Source: Marinobacterium jannaschii DSM 6295
Lineage (GTDB): Bacteria; Pseudomonadota; Gammaproteobacteria; Pseudomonadales; Balneatricaceae
Assembly (NCBI RefSeq): GCF_000620085.1
Contig: NZ_JHVJ01000006.1
Coordinates: forward strand, 124,001 to 188,000
Reading direction: 5' to 3'
DNA: 64,000 bases
Positions 7,970 to 16,636 of the stretch are shown piece after piece (the first letter of the stretch is position 1; each line of letters starts with the position of its first letter). The position numbers and the translations under genes were made by a program. The notes under the pieces are model-generated. The model searched no databases. It was not told the DNA's origin and worked only from the letters and a program-made list of their open reading frames with translations.

Positions 7970-10174
7970 ATGGAACTACTGCGCCTTGCCATCCCGAGTC
8001 CGTTACGGCGGCTGTTTGACTATTTCCCTCCCCGGGATATTGACGTCAATACACTCAGACCCGGCATTCGTGTTCGTGTTCCCTTCGGCAACCGGGAACT
8101 GATCGGCATCCTGTTCGAAGTCGTCCACGAAACGGAGCTGCCTTCCAGCCGGATCAAGGCCGCCCTTGAGATCCTCGATCAGCAACCGTTATTACCGCCA
8201 CACCTGTTCAAACTGGCCAGCTGGGCCGCGCAGTACTATCAACACCCGATCGGCGACGCCCTGCATCAGGCGATTCCGGTGTTACTGCGTAAAGGGGCGC
8301 CCTGCGAGCACGCCCACGAACACCTCTGGCGCGCCTGTGCCGAGGCTCACCCTGACTCACTGGGAAAAACAGCCCGGCGTCAGCGCGAACTGCTGCAGCT
8401 GCTGCTGGAGCATCCCAACGGAATCAGCAGCGATGCGATCCGGGCCGAGGGCGGCAACACCCAGTTACTCAAGACCCTGCAGGAAAAACAGCTGGCGGAA
8501 CAGTTTGTTAACCCGCGCCAACTTCAGCCGCTAAGCGGCGTTCAGCTATTGCGTGAGCCATCACTGCCGCTGAACGCTGAACAGAAGAACGCTCTGGATC
8601 GGATCTCGCCGGACAGCGGCTTCAACCCGATTCTGCTGGAAGGCATTACCGGCTCGGGCAAGACCGAGGTCTACCTGCAGGCGATCGAAAAAGTACTGGC
8701 AAGCGGCGCCCAGGCACTGGTACTGGTGCCCGAGATCGGGCTGACACCACAGACCGTACAGCGTTTTAAAGCCCGCTTTGCCGTCCCCGTAGTGGCGCTG
8801 AATTCCAATATGACCGATCGCCAGCGCCTGGATGCCTGGCTCAAGGCCCGGGATGGCGAAGCCTGTATTGTCATCGGTACCCGCTCGGCCATCTTCACGC
8901 CTTTTAAACAGCCGGGCATCATTATTGTCGATGAAGAGCACGATGCCTCCTTTAAGCAGCAGGACGGCTACCGCTACTCGGCACGGGACCTGGCGGTCAT
9001 TCGCGCCCAGCGCGAAAAGATTCCGGTGATCCTGGGCAGTGCCACACCATCACTGGAAACCCTGAACAATGCCATCCACGAGCGCTACCAGTGGTTACGC
9101 CTGACGCAACGGGCCGGTAATGCCAAAGCGCCCGGATTCGAGCTGCTGGATATCCGCCACGAACCGCTGCAGGACGGACTGGCACCCGGACTGATCCGGC
9201 GTATCGGAGAAACCCTGGCCTCCGGCACCCAGGTACTGGTGTTTCTGAACCGTCGCGGCTTTGCTCCCAGCCTGCACTGCCATGATTGCGGCTGGATCGC
9301 CGACTGCCAGCGCTGCGATGCCAAGATGACTCTGCACCGTTCGCCGCCACACCTGCATTGTCATCACTGCGACAGCCAGACCGCAATCCCTTACCGCTGT
9401 CCGGATTGCGGCAGTGACCAGCTGAAGCCGGTCGGAGTGGGCACCGAACGCAGTGAGGACAGCCTCAACCGCCTGTTTCCGGGTTACCCGGTGATCCGGG
9501 TCGACCGGGACAGCACCCAGCGCAAAGATGCCATGAAACATATTATGGAACAGGTGCATCATGGCGGGCCCTGTATTCTGGTCGGCACCCAGATGCTGGC
9601 CAAAGGCCACCACTTTCCCAAAGTGACCCTGGTGGTGATCCTGAACGCCGACGGCGGCCTGTTCAGCGCCGACTTCAGGGGTATGGAACGCACCGCCCAG
9701 CTGATTCTGCAGGTTGCCGGGCGCGCCGGACGGGCCGAACATCCCGGCCATGTCGTGATGCAAACCCACCACGCCGACCACCCTACCCTGCAGCACCTGA
9801 TTCATCAGGGCTACTACGCCTTTGCGCTCCAGGAACTCAGCACCCGGCGACAGGCCGCCCTGCCACCGTTTCGACATCTTGCCTTACTCAGGGCCGAAGC
9901 CACCCAGCAAGGACGGGCGGAAGCGTTCCTCGGCGCCGTCAGGCACCAGCTGGAGGAGGATATCCTGCTGCATGACGATGCCCACTGGCTCGGCCCCTTT
10001 CCATCCCCGATGGAAAAGCGCGCCGGGATGCACCGCGCCCAGTTACTGATCCAGTCCGAGCAGCGCACCTCGCTGCACCAGTTGCTGACAACCCTCTGCA
10101 CTTACCTCGAACAACAGAAAGAAGCACGCAAGGTACGCTGGTCTATAGACGTAGATCCTATTGACGTGTTTTAA
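7970..10174 (+). CDS. priA: PriA, primosomal replication restart helicase
   Basis: PriA is a 3'-5' helicase that recognises stalled forks and reloads the replicative helicase. The 734 residues show the 3' DNA-binding domain (1-100), a winged-helix region, Walker A GITGSGKTEVY near residue 224, the DEEH box near 322, and eight cysteines in four CxxC-like pairs (for example CHDC, CQRC, CHHC, CPDC) that bind two zinc ions. Helicase motifs V and VI (GTQMLAKGHHFP, QVAGRAGRA) are intact. The ATG at 7970 has GGAG six bases upstream. It diverges from rpmE, as in Pseudomonas. Confidence 0.97.
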   Translation: MELLRLAIPSPLRRLFDYFPPRDIDVNTLRPGIRVRVPFGNRELIGILFEVVHETELPSSRIKAALEILDQQPLLPPHLFKLASWAAQYYQHPIGDALHQAIPVLLRKGAPCEHAHEHLWRACAEAHPDSLGKTARRQRELLQLLLEHPNGISSDAIRAEGGNTQLLKTLQEKQLAEQFVNPRQLQPLSGVQLLREPSLPLNAEQKNALDRISPDSGFNPILLEGITGSGKTEVYLQAIEKVLASGAQALVLVPEIGLTPQTVQRFKARFAVPVVALNSNMTDRQRLDAWLKARDGEACIVIGTRSAIFTPFKQPGIIIVDEEHDASFKQQDGYRYSARDLAVIRAQREKIPVILGSATPSLETLNNAIHERYQWLRLTQRAGNAKAPGFELLDIRHEPLQDGLAPGLIRRIGETLASGTQVLVFLNRRGFAPSLHCHDCGWIADCQRCDAKMTLHRSPPHLHCHHCDSQTAIPYRCPDCGSDQLKPVGVGTERSEDSLNRLFPGYPVIRVDRDSTQRKDAMKHIMEQVHHGGPCILVGTQMLAKGHHFPKVTLVVILNADGGLFSADFRGMERTAQLILQVAGRAGRAEHPGHVVMQTHHADHPTLQHLIHQGYYAFALQELSTRRQAALPPFRHLALLRAEATQQGRAEAFLGAVRHQLEEDILLHDDAHWLGPFPSPMEKRAGMHRAQLLIQSEQRTSLHQLLTTLCTYLEQQKEARKVRWSIDVDPIDVF

Positions 10175-10300
10175 ACTCGTTGCATCGCATGATTCAAGCT
10201 AATACATTTATCTTACGCATGCTGAGGATAAGACCGTGACGGCCCGATCCCCCGACTGATGGGATCGATGACATTTTCGGAGTGGTCGCTAATGATCGAC

Positions 10301-10362
10301 AAAGCACAGCCGATACAGTGAGGGCTGAACTGTAATAGCTGTGCCGGTTAGCCGGAACCATC
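10301..10362 (+). ncRNA. Structured leader RNA of unknown class upstream of a chemoreceptor gene
   Basis: A nested stem is readable: GCACAGC (10304-10310) pairs with GCTGTGC (10338-10344), then a 3x3 internal loop, then TACAGT (10314-10319) with ACTGTA (10329-10334) around a nine-base loop. GGTT-AGCCGG-AACC follows directly. It lies about 95-150 bases before the chemoreceptor ATG. It could be a 5' UTR control element or a small RNA. It does not fit the c-di-GMP (GEMM) consensus. Confidence 0.35.
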
Positions 10363-10455
10363 ACAAATCTATCTTCAGTAAGGGAACATGCGACTCGCTC
10401 CAGCGGAGTGCGCGCCTGGCCCCCAATAAAAACAATAAGCGGAGTACAGGGAATA

Positions 10456-12435
10456 ATGAGCTTAAAAGTCACTCAGAAGATCACTCTGGGTTTCATATCC
10501 ATGGTGATTTTTATACTGGTGGTGAGTGCCGGCGGTCTCGTCGGTAACGACAGCATCAAACAACGTCTCAACCATGTTACTGACGATGCATTGCCAACCC
10601 TCGTCAGGAGCTTCAATCAGATGATCGAGCTGCAACAGGCCAATCAGGCCTTGTTCAGCGTGCTCGCCCATGATGACGAAAAAATCATCAAGACAGAACG
10701 GGCCGGATTTGAAAATCATCTGTCGACCTATAACCAGAATCTCGACGAAGTCGCAGACCAGCTGGACAGCAACTCAGAGCTGAACAGCGTCGTCACCCAG
10801 ATGCGCCAGCAGAGCAGTGAATTTGCCTCTGCGGCCCGTATCGTGATGGACCTGCACAGCGTCGAGCTGAAGCTGAAGCAGCAGGTAGTCGAAGAGGAGA
10901 TCCGCTTTCAGGGGCAGAGCGATGCCATCTCCTCCTGGGCGCAACGCTATATCAGCAACGGCCAGAACCTGAACGGCATTATCGCCGCCCGTGGCATGAC
11001 GCGCGCACTCAGCACCCACCGTTTCCAGCTGATTAACTTTAAGCGTTCCGGCGATATCGAAGGCCTTAAAGCCGACCTGGAATCGACGCGTGACGACCTT
11101 GTCAGCAAGTATAAAGCGTTCGTAAAGGAAGATAAGAAAGCCTCTCAGATCGAAACCCTGGTCAGTGCCGTCAACGATCAGTTTTTCGGTAAGGAAGGCC
11201 TGATCAGCCTCTATATCCAGCTGCACGACACGGATATCAAGCTGAAGCGTCAGATCAGCAGCACTCATCAGAAACTGGAGCAGTCACGTGCGGCGGCCAA
11301 TGCCTTTATCGACAGCGCCAAGGGGCTTGCCGAACATGCCAAGGTGGAAGCCGATGAAGCCAGCACCCTGAGCCGTACCCTGGTGCTGGCGCTGGCAGCC
11401 GGCTCAGTCATCGTTGCCCTGCTGGTTGCCGTGATTACGATCAACACCATCCGCCGCCCGCTGGCGCAGATACAGACCCTGCTGGCCCGGGTCCAGGATG
11501 GCGACCTGAAGGTTGAATTCGATCAGAGCCGCAAGGATGAATTTGGCGCTCTGGGCGCGTCACTGAATGCCGTGGTCAATAGCCTGAAAGATATCCTGCA
11601 ACAGATCTCCAGCGGATCCGGCCGCCTTTCTGAGGTCGCCGGTCAGAATGCCGAGATCAGCATGCAGACCACCCACTCCATGACCCAGCAGAGCCAGCAA
11701 CTGGAGATGACCGCGTCTGCCGCCACCGAACTGGAAAGCAGTGTCGCCGAAGTGGCCGATCACAGCGGTACCACACTGGAAGCCGTTCATGCCTGCGAAA
11801 GCCTCAGCATCGAAGTGAATCGCTATGTGGAAGAGACCCTCACCAGCATCCAGACCCAGGCGTCCGGCATAAACCAGGCCGTCGATGTCAGCAATGAGCT
11901 GGCCGGGTACAGCACCGAGATCGATGCCATCCTGGAGACCATCCACGCCATCGCCGAACAGACCAACCTGCTGGCCCTGAACGCCGCCATCGAGGCAGCC
12001 CGTGCCGGTGACCACGGTCGTGGTTTTGCGGTGGTCGCAGACGAAGTACGCGAACTGGCCAGCCGCACCCGGAACTCCACCCAGGAGATTCAGCAGATGG
12101 TCGAGAATATGCAGTCCAGCATCAAGCAGGTAGTATCTGTAATGCAGGTCAGCTATGACCAGGCGGAGCAGTGTGTCGGCCATGCCAACACCTCCCGTCA
12201 GTCGCTGCAGAGCATGAATGAAGCGATTGCCAATATCCGCGACCTGAACACCCAGATCGCCGAAGCGGCGCAGCAACAGAGCCAGGCAGTTGAGGAAGTA
12301 AGCCGCAACCTCACCACCATTAATACCGCCGCAGCCGACACCTCATCCGGTGCAGAACTGGCGGCCAACAGCAGCAATGAACTGCTTAACTTTGCTCAGG
12401 CCCAGCAGTCGCTGCTGACCCGCTTCAGCATCTGA
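10456..12435 (+). CDS. Methyl-accepting chemotaxis protein with helical periplasmic sensor
   Basis: This transmembrane receptor would signal ligand binding to CheA/CheW. The 659 residues run: membrane helix at about 12-32; a long, helix-rich periplasmic region to about 310 (probably a four-helix-bundle-type or HBM sensor; ligand unknown); second membrane helix at about 317-338; HAMP domain; and a signalling domain with the conserved hairpin [19 protein letters not shown]. The ATG at 10456 is chosen because AGGGA lies just upstream and [13 protein letters not shown] is a usual N-terminus. It occupies the place where argS lies in Pseudomonas. Confidence 0.9.
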   Translation: MSLKVTQKITLGFISMVIFILVVSAGGLVGNDSIKQRLNHVTDDALPTLVRSFNQMIELQQANQALFSVLAHDDEKIIKTERAGFENHLSTYNQNLDEVADQLDSNSELNSVVTQMRQQSSEFASAARIVMDLHSVELKLKQQVVEEEIRFQGQSDAISSWAQRYISNGQNLNGIIAARGMTRALSTHRFQLINFKRSGDIEGLKADLESTRDDLVSKYKAFVKEDKKASQIETLVSAVNDQFFGKEGLISLYIQLHDTDIKLKRQISSTHQKLEQSRAAANAFIDSAKGLAEHAKVEADEASTLSRTLVLALAAGSVIVALLVAVITINTIRRPLAQIQTLLARVQDGDLKVEFDQSRKDEFGALGASLNAVVNSLKDILQQISSGSGRLSEVAGQNAEISMQTTHSMTQQSQQLEMTASAATELESSVAEVADHSGTTLEAVHACESLSIEVNRYVEETLTSIQTQASGINQAVDVSNELAGYSTEIDAILETIHAIAEQTNLLALNAAIEAARAGDHGRGFAVVADEVRELASRTRNSTQEIQQMVENMQSSIKQVVSVMQVSYDQAEQCVGHANTSRQSLQSMNEAIANIRDLNTQIAEAAQQQSQAVEEVSRNLTTINTAAADTSSGAELAANSSNELLNFAQAQQSLLTRFSI

Positions 12436-12742
12436 TCCGCACTCCCTGTGCTCAGGCCCGCAGCCAGTACCGGCTTGCGGGCCTCCCTCCTCTCAGGGGA
12501 TAATAGCCCCCGAATCAGACCGGCCGCGCTTAATATTGTCGCCATATCAGCATGCTTAGCTGGCAAACGCTGGCCAGCGTAGCGGCACAACGGATGCCTG
12601 CGCACGCTTCGGCTATTTGGCAGGAAGCCACTGATTTCAGGAACAAATTCAGATCAGCGAGGTCGGAAAACGGCACTCAGCACCCAGCTGGTCATCTAAA
12701 ACTGAACACCACCGATTCGCTATTCCGGAGCACAGGTAAACT
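12436..12742. other. Gene-free spacer with terminator-like hairpin and a palindrome
   Basis: No gene was recognised in these 307 bases. A stem GGCCCGCA (12455-12462) / TGCGGGCC (12476-12483) follows the chemoreceptor stop but lacks a T-run. A perfect 12-base palindrome CGCTGGCCAGCG lies at 12568-12579. The one open frame on the plus strand here shows no domain. No argS remnant was seen. Confidence 0.5.
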
Positions 12743-13447
12743 ATGGCCGCCCGTAAGGATTTTGCCTCCCGACCCAAAAAATCCAATTCCGCCAGTCGCA
12801 GTGCCCCTAAAAAAGCCGCGCCGGCCAAGCGTACAGCACCGGATAAAGCCAAAGCTCCTGCCAGGAAGGCCCCGGCGAAACGCAGCAACAACGATAAAGC
12901 CGCAGCTGCCGCCCGACCGGAGCGCCGCCCGTTGCCACTGGGCAAGCTGGTGATCACCCTGGCGCTGGCTGGCGGTCTTGGCTACCTGCTCTACTCTCTG
13001 ACCCAGGTCAGCCCGACTGCGCCAAAGCCACAATCGGTGGAACTGAAGCCCAAGCCTAAGCCGCTTATGCCAGAGGTAAAAAAGCAGCCAGTGGTGGAAG
13101 CCCAGGGTGATGACAAGACCCGCTTCGAGTTCTACAAGATGCTGCCGGAAAGCGAAGTCACCACTTCAGACCCGAGCAAGTACAAGTCGACACCCAAGGC
13201 AGAAAAGACAAAGTACAAATACCTGCTGCAGACCGGCTCTTTCCGCTCTGCGGCCGATGCCGACCGGATGCGTGCCAACCTGCTGCTACAGGGTCTGCCT
13301 AACGTACATACCAGCAAGTCAGTCAGCAGCAACGGCACCACCTGGTACCGGGTACGTACCGGCCCGTTTGACTCCCGTTCGCGACTGAACAAAGCCTATG
13401 ACAAGTTGGTGCGGATGAATATCGAACCGATGCAGATCAGGCAGTAG
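12743..13447 (+). CDS. SPOR-domain membrane protein (FtsN-like)
   Basis: This is a bitopic envelope protein expected to bind denuded septal peptidoglycan. The 234 residues have a very basic Ala/Lys/Pro-rich cytoplasmic tail (1-65, with repeats such as KAPARKAPAKR), one membrane helix at about 69-90, a Pro/Lys-rich linker and a C-terminal SPOR domain at about 153-232 (YKYLLQTGSFRSAADADRM, then VRTGPFDSRSRLNKAYDKL). In Pseudomonas the homologous gene lies between argS and hslV; here it is separated from hslV by the bufferin block. It may be FtsN or a DedD-like paralogue. Confidence 0.85.
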   Translation: MAARKDFASRPKKSNSASRSAPKKAAPAKRTAPDKAKAPARKAPAKRSNNDKAAAAARPERRPLPLGKLVITLALAGGLGYLLYSLTQVSPTAPKPQSVELKPKPKPLMPEVKKQPVVEAQGDDKTRFEFYKMLPESEVTTSDPSKYKSTPKAEKTKYKYLLQTGSFRSAADADRMRANLLLQGLPNVHTSKSVSSNGTTWYRVRTGPFDSRSRLNKAYDKLVRMNIEPMQIRQ

Positions 13448-13476
13448 GCCAGGGCTCACGGCTAAGGGTAAGGCAG

Positions 13477-13508
13477 AAAAAACGGAGGCCCTGTTCAGCA
13501 GGCCTCCG
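13477..13508. terminator. Terminator between the SPOR gene and the buf operon
   Basis: A perfect eight-base stem CGGAGGCC (13483-13490) / GGCCTCCG (13501-13508) is preceded by AAAAAA (13477-13482), which becomes a U-run on the minus strand. It most clearly ends the minus-strand bufferin operon and may also serve the SPOR gene. Confidence 0.75.
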
Positions 13509-13516
13509 AAGAAGGT

Positions 13517-13966
13517 TTAATCGCGCGAGAAGCGGCGATAGAGGAGGTTATCCAGCGACAGCCGGCCGGGCCCGAAGCAGACGAAATACGCCAGCATCAC
13601 GCCCCACATAATATGCTGCTGCACACCCGCGTGACTGATATCAGGGTAGGACAGCACCGCCACCAGGTTCAGTACGAACAGTCCCGCGGCGCTGAAACGT
13701 CCGAGCAGGCCGAGCAACAGCAGTGCCGGCAGAACAAGCTCTCCGGCTGTGGCCATCACCGCCGCCACTTGCGGAGACAGCAGCGGCACGCTGTACTCAT
13801 ATTCAAACAGTGTCATGGTGGTGGACCAGCTCTTAATCTTGGTCAGTCCGGAGAGAAAAAACACCCGGAAGATCCATACCCGCAAGACCAGGCTGAATAC
13901 CTCCTGCAACGGCATCTCCAACGGGCGGAGGCGGTTAAACTGACTGATCAGTGCCTGCATATTCAT
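13517..13966 (-). CDS. DoxX-family membrane protein, last gene of bufferin-type operon
   Basis: This 149-residue DoxX-like integral membrane protein has about four hydrophobic segments (VFSLVLRVWIFRVFFLSGLT, the MATAGELVLPALLLLGLLG region, FVLNLVAVLSY and HIMWGVMLAYFVCFGPG). DoxX proteins are regularly the fourth gene of DUF2282-DUF692-DUF2063 operons; their role there is not settled, though redox or copper handling has been suggested. The ATG at 13966 was preferred over a longer reading frame because residues before it look unlike the family and would lie deep inside the upstream gene. It overlaps that gene by 32 bases, suggesting translational coupling. Confidence 0.82.
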   Translation of the reverse strand: MNMQALISQFNRLRPLEMPLQEVFSLVLRVWIFRVFFLSGLTKIKSWSTTMTLFEYEYSVPLLSPQVAAVMATAGELVLPALLLLGLLGRFSAAGLFVLNLVAVLSYPDISHAGVQQHIMWGVMLAYFVCFGPGRLSLDNLLYRRFSRD

Positions 13967-14720
13967 CGTTCTCCAGTTCAAATCCACAGATCCAGCCGTG
14001 CTCAATCGCCCTGGGCAACAGCACAGCCACATTTTCCCCGAGCAGATCACATAGCCCTTCCAGGCCGGGATCTGCCAGCAGATGTTCCAGCATCGAAAAC
14101 TCTTCGGCATCGACAGGCTCAATAAACACCTCCCGACCCGGCCGGTGGATCACCAACTGCACCGGCGCTTCAAGATCCGGCAACTGTCCGTCAGGCCACT
14201 GAGGCTGATGGCAAAGCCAGAGTTGATCGACCCGAAAGCCGGCGGCCACCAGACTCAGCTGATCACTCAGAACGAAGCGCAGCCGACCGGCCTGTTGTTC
14301 GGCCGCCACGGCGAAGGCTGCAAAATCAAATGCCTGCGAATCCGCACTGTGGAAAGCCCGGTGCCAGGCCCACTCCAGCGCCAGCAACGCGGGCAGGTGG
14401 GGCACCTGCTGCACCGGCTCGAATCCGGTGCAAAAATCACTGAAGGTCTCGCCATAATCGTCCAGCCGCGTGACCTCTGAAGGGTGTTGCTGCACATAGC
14501 GCATCGCCAGCGCATCAAAGAATCGTTCACCGACAAACTGCCGGGCCACCGGGTAGATCTCCGCCAGGGCCTTACACAGCGTCGCCTGTACGCTGTCGCT
14601 ATAGGCCATCAGGCAATGCTCGGCGCTGCGCCCCAGTGCATTCGCCTGCAGTTGAGCCGCAGAGATCGGCTTGCCGTCATAGATCGCGCGCAGAAACTGC
14701 CGTTGGAACTCAGCCAGCAC
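13935..14720 (-). CDS. bufC: BufC/HvfC-type DUF2063 partner protein of the MNIO enzyme
   Basis: This DUF2063 (putative DNA-binding domain family) protein of 261 residues acts in characterised bufferin-like systems as the recognition partner that brings the precursor to the DUF692 enzyme. The N-terminus LAEFQRQFLRAIYDG and the segment LCKALAEIYPVARQFVGERFFDALAMRYVQQHPS are characteristic. A C-terminal beta-rich domain (about 150-240) includes VQLVIHRPGREV. It begins with GTG at 14720, overlaps the stop of the DUF692 gene by 11 bases and overlaps the DoxX gene downstream, so the three are tightly coupled. Confidence 0.88.
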   Translation of the reverse strand: MLAEFQRQFLRAIYDGKPISAAQLQANALGRSAEHCLMAYSDSVQATLCKALAEIYPVARQFVGERFFDALAMRYVQQHPSEVTRLDDYGETFSDFCTGFEPVQQVPHLPALLALEWAWHRAFHSADSQAFDFAAFAVAAEQQAGRLRFVLSDQLSLVAAGFRVDQLWLCHQPQWPDGQLPDLEAPVQLVIHRPGREVFIEPVDAEEFSMLEHLLADPGLEGLCDLLGENVAVLLPRAIEHGWICGFELENDEYAGTDQSV

Positions 14721-15573
14721 AACTCACCTCCCCGGCCGTTTGGGCCGCGATGGCGCGGGCTTTCTCCGCTTCGGCTTCCAGCACTTCAAATCCGGGAATA
14801 TCGTTATCCCACTCGATCAGTGTCGGCACCGGCCCAACGCGTTCGAGCGCCTGCCGGTATAAGTCCCAGACAGCGTCATAAACCGGCCGGCTGTGGCTGT
14901 CGAGCAACAGATCGCCCTGGTCCTCAAACCCTGCCAGATGGATCTCGCGCACCCGCTTCGCCGGTACGCCGCTGATGTAGTCAGCCGCGCTAAAACCGTG
15001 GTTAGTGGCACTGACATAGACATTATTCACGTCCAGTAGCAGGTCGCAGTCCGCCAGCTGACAGATCAGGCTGACAAACTCCCACTCGCTCATCTCTGAT
15101 TCGGCGAAGGTGACATAACTGGACAGGTTCTCCACTACCAGTCGCTGGCCGAGGCAGTTCTGCACCTGATCGATCCTTTCCGCCAGGTGACGGGCACAGA
15201 GTTCGGTATAGGGCAGAGGCAGTAACTCATGACTGTTGTATTCATCACTGGCACACCAGCACAGGTGTTCAGATACCCAGGCCGGCTGATAGATATCCAC
15301 CAGTTCTTTCAGTCTATGCAGGTATTCTTTATTCAGTGGTGCCGCCGAACCCAGTGACAGGCCGACACCATGAAAGGTGACAGGATACCGCTGACGGATC
15401 TGCTCCAGATACTGGTGTGGCTGGCCGCCTGCACCCATATAGTTATCGGTCATCACCTCAAACCAGGGCACGCGGGGCTTATGACTGAGGATATGTTGAT
15501 AGTGGCAGCTTCGCAGCCCCAGCCCCACACCTTCGATCCTGTTTTGCACGCTGAGATACTCCCTGTCGAACAT
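14710..15573 (-). CDS. bufB: BufB/HvfB-type multinuclear non-heme iron oxidase (DUF692/MNIO)
   Basis: MNIO enzymes use two or three iron ions to modify cysteines of ribosomally made peptides. The 287-residue TIM-barrel-type protein shows the expected metal ligands: His68 (FHGVGLSLGS), His103 (SEHLCW), Glu149 (VENLSSY), Asp181 and Asn184 (LDVNNVYVS), His192, His212 (IHLAG), Asp225 and His227 (DSHSRPV) and Glu254 (IEWDNDIP). It lies 53 bases after the precursor gene, with a terminator/antiterminator hairpin between them, and overlaps bufC. The expected substrate is the DUF2282 precursor encoded just upstream. Confidence 0.92.
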   Translation of the reverse strand: MFDREYLSVQNRIEGVGLGLRSCHYQHILSHKPRVPWFEVMTDNYMGAGGQPHQYLEQIRQRYPVTFHGVGLSLGSAAPLNKEYLHRLKELVDIYQPAWVSEHLCWCASDEYNSHELLPLPYTELCARHLAERIDQVQNCLGQRLVVENLSSYVTFAESEMSEWEFVSLICQLADCDLLLDVNNVYVSATNHGFSAADYISGVPAKRVREIHLAGFEDQGDLLLDSHSRPVYDAVWDLYRQALERVGPVPTLIEWDNDIPGFEVLEAEAEKARAIAAQTAGEVSCAG

Positions 15574-15582
15574 TCAGGCCGG

Positions 15583-15613
15583 AAAAAGCCGGACGAGTCA
15601 CGCTCTTCCGGCC
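15583..15613 (-). terminator. Attenuator between bufA and bufB
   Basis: On the minus strand GCCGGA (15612-15607) pairs with TCCGGC (15593-15588), with an inner GAG/CTC extension and a five-base loop, followed by TTTTT (15587-15583): a good intrinsic terminator. An alternative stem pairs GGCCGGAA (15613-15606) with TTCCGGCC (15584-15577), covering the same left arm. The two folds exclude each other. Confidence 0.7.
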
Positions 15614-15626
15614 TTCTTAAGCGGTG

Positions 15627-15893
15627 TTAGCTCTTCTTGCTGACGACCGAGCCACCCACGATTTTGCTGCAGGTACCTTCAGGTACATAAACCCATTCAT
15701 CTGCGACGCCATCTTTTGCTGCCTGACCGGCGCAACCATGGCTGGCAGTCCCACAATCATTCATACCCGCTTTTACGATACCGGCGCATTTTTCCATACC
15801 CGGCTTACCCGCCATTGCGGAAGAGGCTGCAGTCATGCCAATGGCCAGAACACCTGCTACTGCTGCGGACTTAAGTGCATCACGACGTTTCAT
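15627..15893 (-). CDS. bufA: BufA-type bufferin precursor (DUF2282), secreted cysteine-containing peptide
   Basis: This 88-residue exported precursor has a signal peptide with basic start MKRRDALKS, a hydrophobic core and cleavage near SSAMA-G (about residue 28). The mature part has four cysteines, Cys36 (EKCAG), Cys47 (NDCGT), Cys54 (HGCAG) and Cys75 (EGTCSK), spaced as in DUF2282 bufferins. In studied members the MNIO enzyme converts cysteines to thiol-containing heterocycles that bind copper. The ATG at 15893 is chosen over one 15 bases upstream because GGAGA lies seven to ten bases before it and the basic signal start fits. First gene of the operon, followed by an attenuator. Confidence 0.9.
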   Translation of the reverse strand: MKRRDALKSAAVAGVLAIGMTAASSAMAGKPGMEKCAGIVKAGMNDCGTASHGCAGQAAKDGVADEWVYVPEGTCSKIVGGSVVSKKS

Positions 15894-15914
15894 ATTAAAA
15901 ATCTCCATACGGAT

Positions 15915-15934
15915 TTCGTATCTAGTTGGGTTAC
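15915..15934 (-). promoter_or_regulatory. Possible ECF-type promoter element before bufA
   Basis: On the minus strand GTAACC (15934-15929) is followed by CGAA (15918-15915), words resembling the -35 and -10 of ECF-dependent bufferin promoters as I remember them from Caulobacter SigF. The gap here is only 10 bases instead of about 16, so either the -10 is elsewhere or the match is chance. Confidence 0.25.
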
Positions 15935-16072
15935 ACCTGCCAGCAAATCACCGCTTTTATGCAGGCCTCATAAGTAAAGACCCGGTCAGGCCAAAAAACC
16001 TCGCAAAATTTTTGAATTTTTTTTTGTCCAGCACCTCTTATCCGATACCCCCGCTATAAAAAAGACAATGTC

Positions 16073-16630
16073 ATGGGAATAAAACAGCTTCTTCGCTGGC
16101 GTAGCCGCAGTCGCTTTGACGACCTGGTTGACCAGCACCACAGCGCGATTTACAGCTACGCCTGCTGGCTCACCCGATGCCCGGCGCGTGCTGAAGATCT
16201 GGTGCAGGAGGTTTACGTTCGGGCATGGAAGCATCTGGACCAGCTGGAAAAGGAGGTTTGTGGCCGTAGCTGGCTGATCACCATATTGCGCCGGGAGCAC
16301 CTGCGCTGGCTGGATAAACGCAGTAATGGTCATAACGAAATGGCGCTGGACGAAGAACTGGCACAGGATGAAAGGTTCAGTGATCCTTACTGTGCCGATA
16401 CCGAACTGCAACGCCATCAGTTACAGAAGGCGATGCTCAGGCTGGAAAGCGGCTATCTTGAGCCATTGCTAATGCAGGTACTGGGAGGCTACAGTATCGG
16501 CGAAATAGCCAAGTCGCTGGAGATAACAGAATCGGCCGTGCAATCCCGCCTCTACCGGGCGCGACTGCAGCTGAGCCAGACCCTGAACAGCGATACAGCG
16601 ATAACCGCACCGCAACGGGGAGTGATCTGA
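16073..16630 (+). CDS. ECF RNA polymerase sigma factor next to the buf operon
   Basis: This 185-residue RpoE-like alternative sigma factor has region 2 at about 15-85 (DDLVDQHHSAIYSYACWLT, then AEDLVQEVYVRAWKHLDQL) and region 4 at about 118-170, with the helix-turn-helix GGYSIGEIAKSLEITESAVQSRLYRAR. It diverges from bufA across a 179-base spacer and is followed six bases later by a membrane-anchored protein that is probably its anti-sigma factor. By analogy with bufferin loci controlled by ECF factors, it likely drives bufA in response to metal or envelope stress. No strong ribosome binding site precedes it. Confidence 0.88.
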   Translation: MGIKQLLRWRSRSRFDDLVDQHHSAIYSYACWLTRCPARAEDLVQEVYVRAWKHLDQLEKEVCGRSWLITILRREHLRWLDKRSNGHNEMALDEELAQDERFSDPYCADTELQRHQLQKAMLRLESGYLEPLLMQVLGGYSIGEIAKSLEITESAVQSRLYRARLQLSQTLNSDTAITAPQRGVI

Positions 16631-16636
16631 GCGGAT

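Noticed and set aside
10261-10362. c-di-GMP (GEMM) riboswitch upstream of a chemoreceptor
   Set aside because: AAAGC and AGCCGG words tempted, but the conserved 5' half, tetraloop and receptor are missing.
12552-12953. 133-codon frame overlapping the SPOR gene start
   Set aside because: It is out of frame with the clear SPOR protein, overlaps most of its N-terminal tail and lacks any motif.
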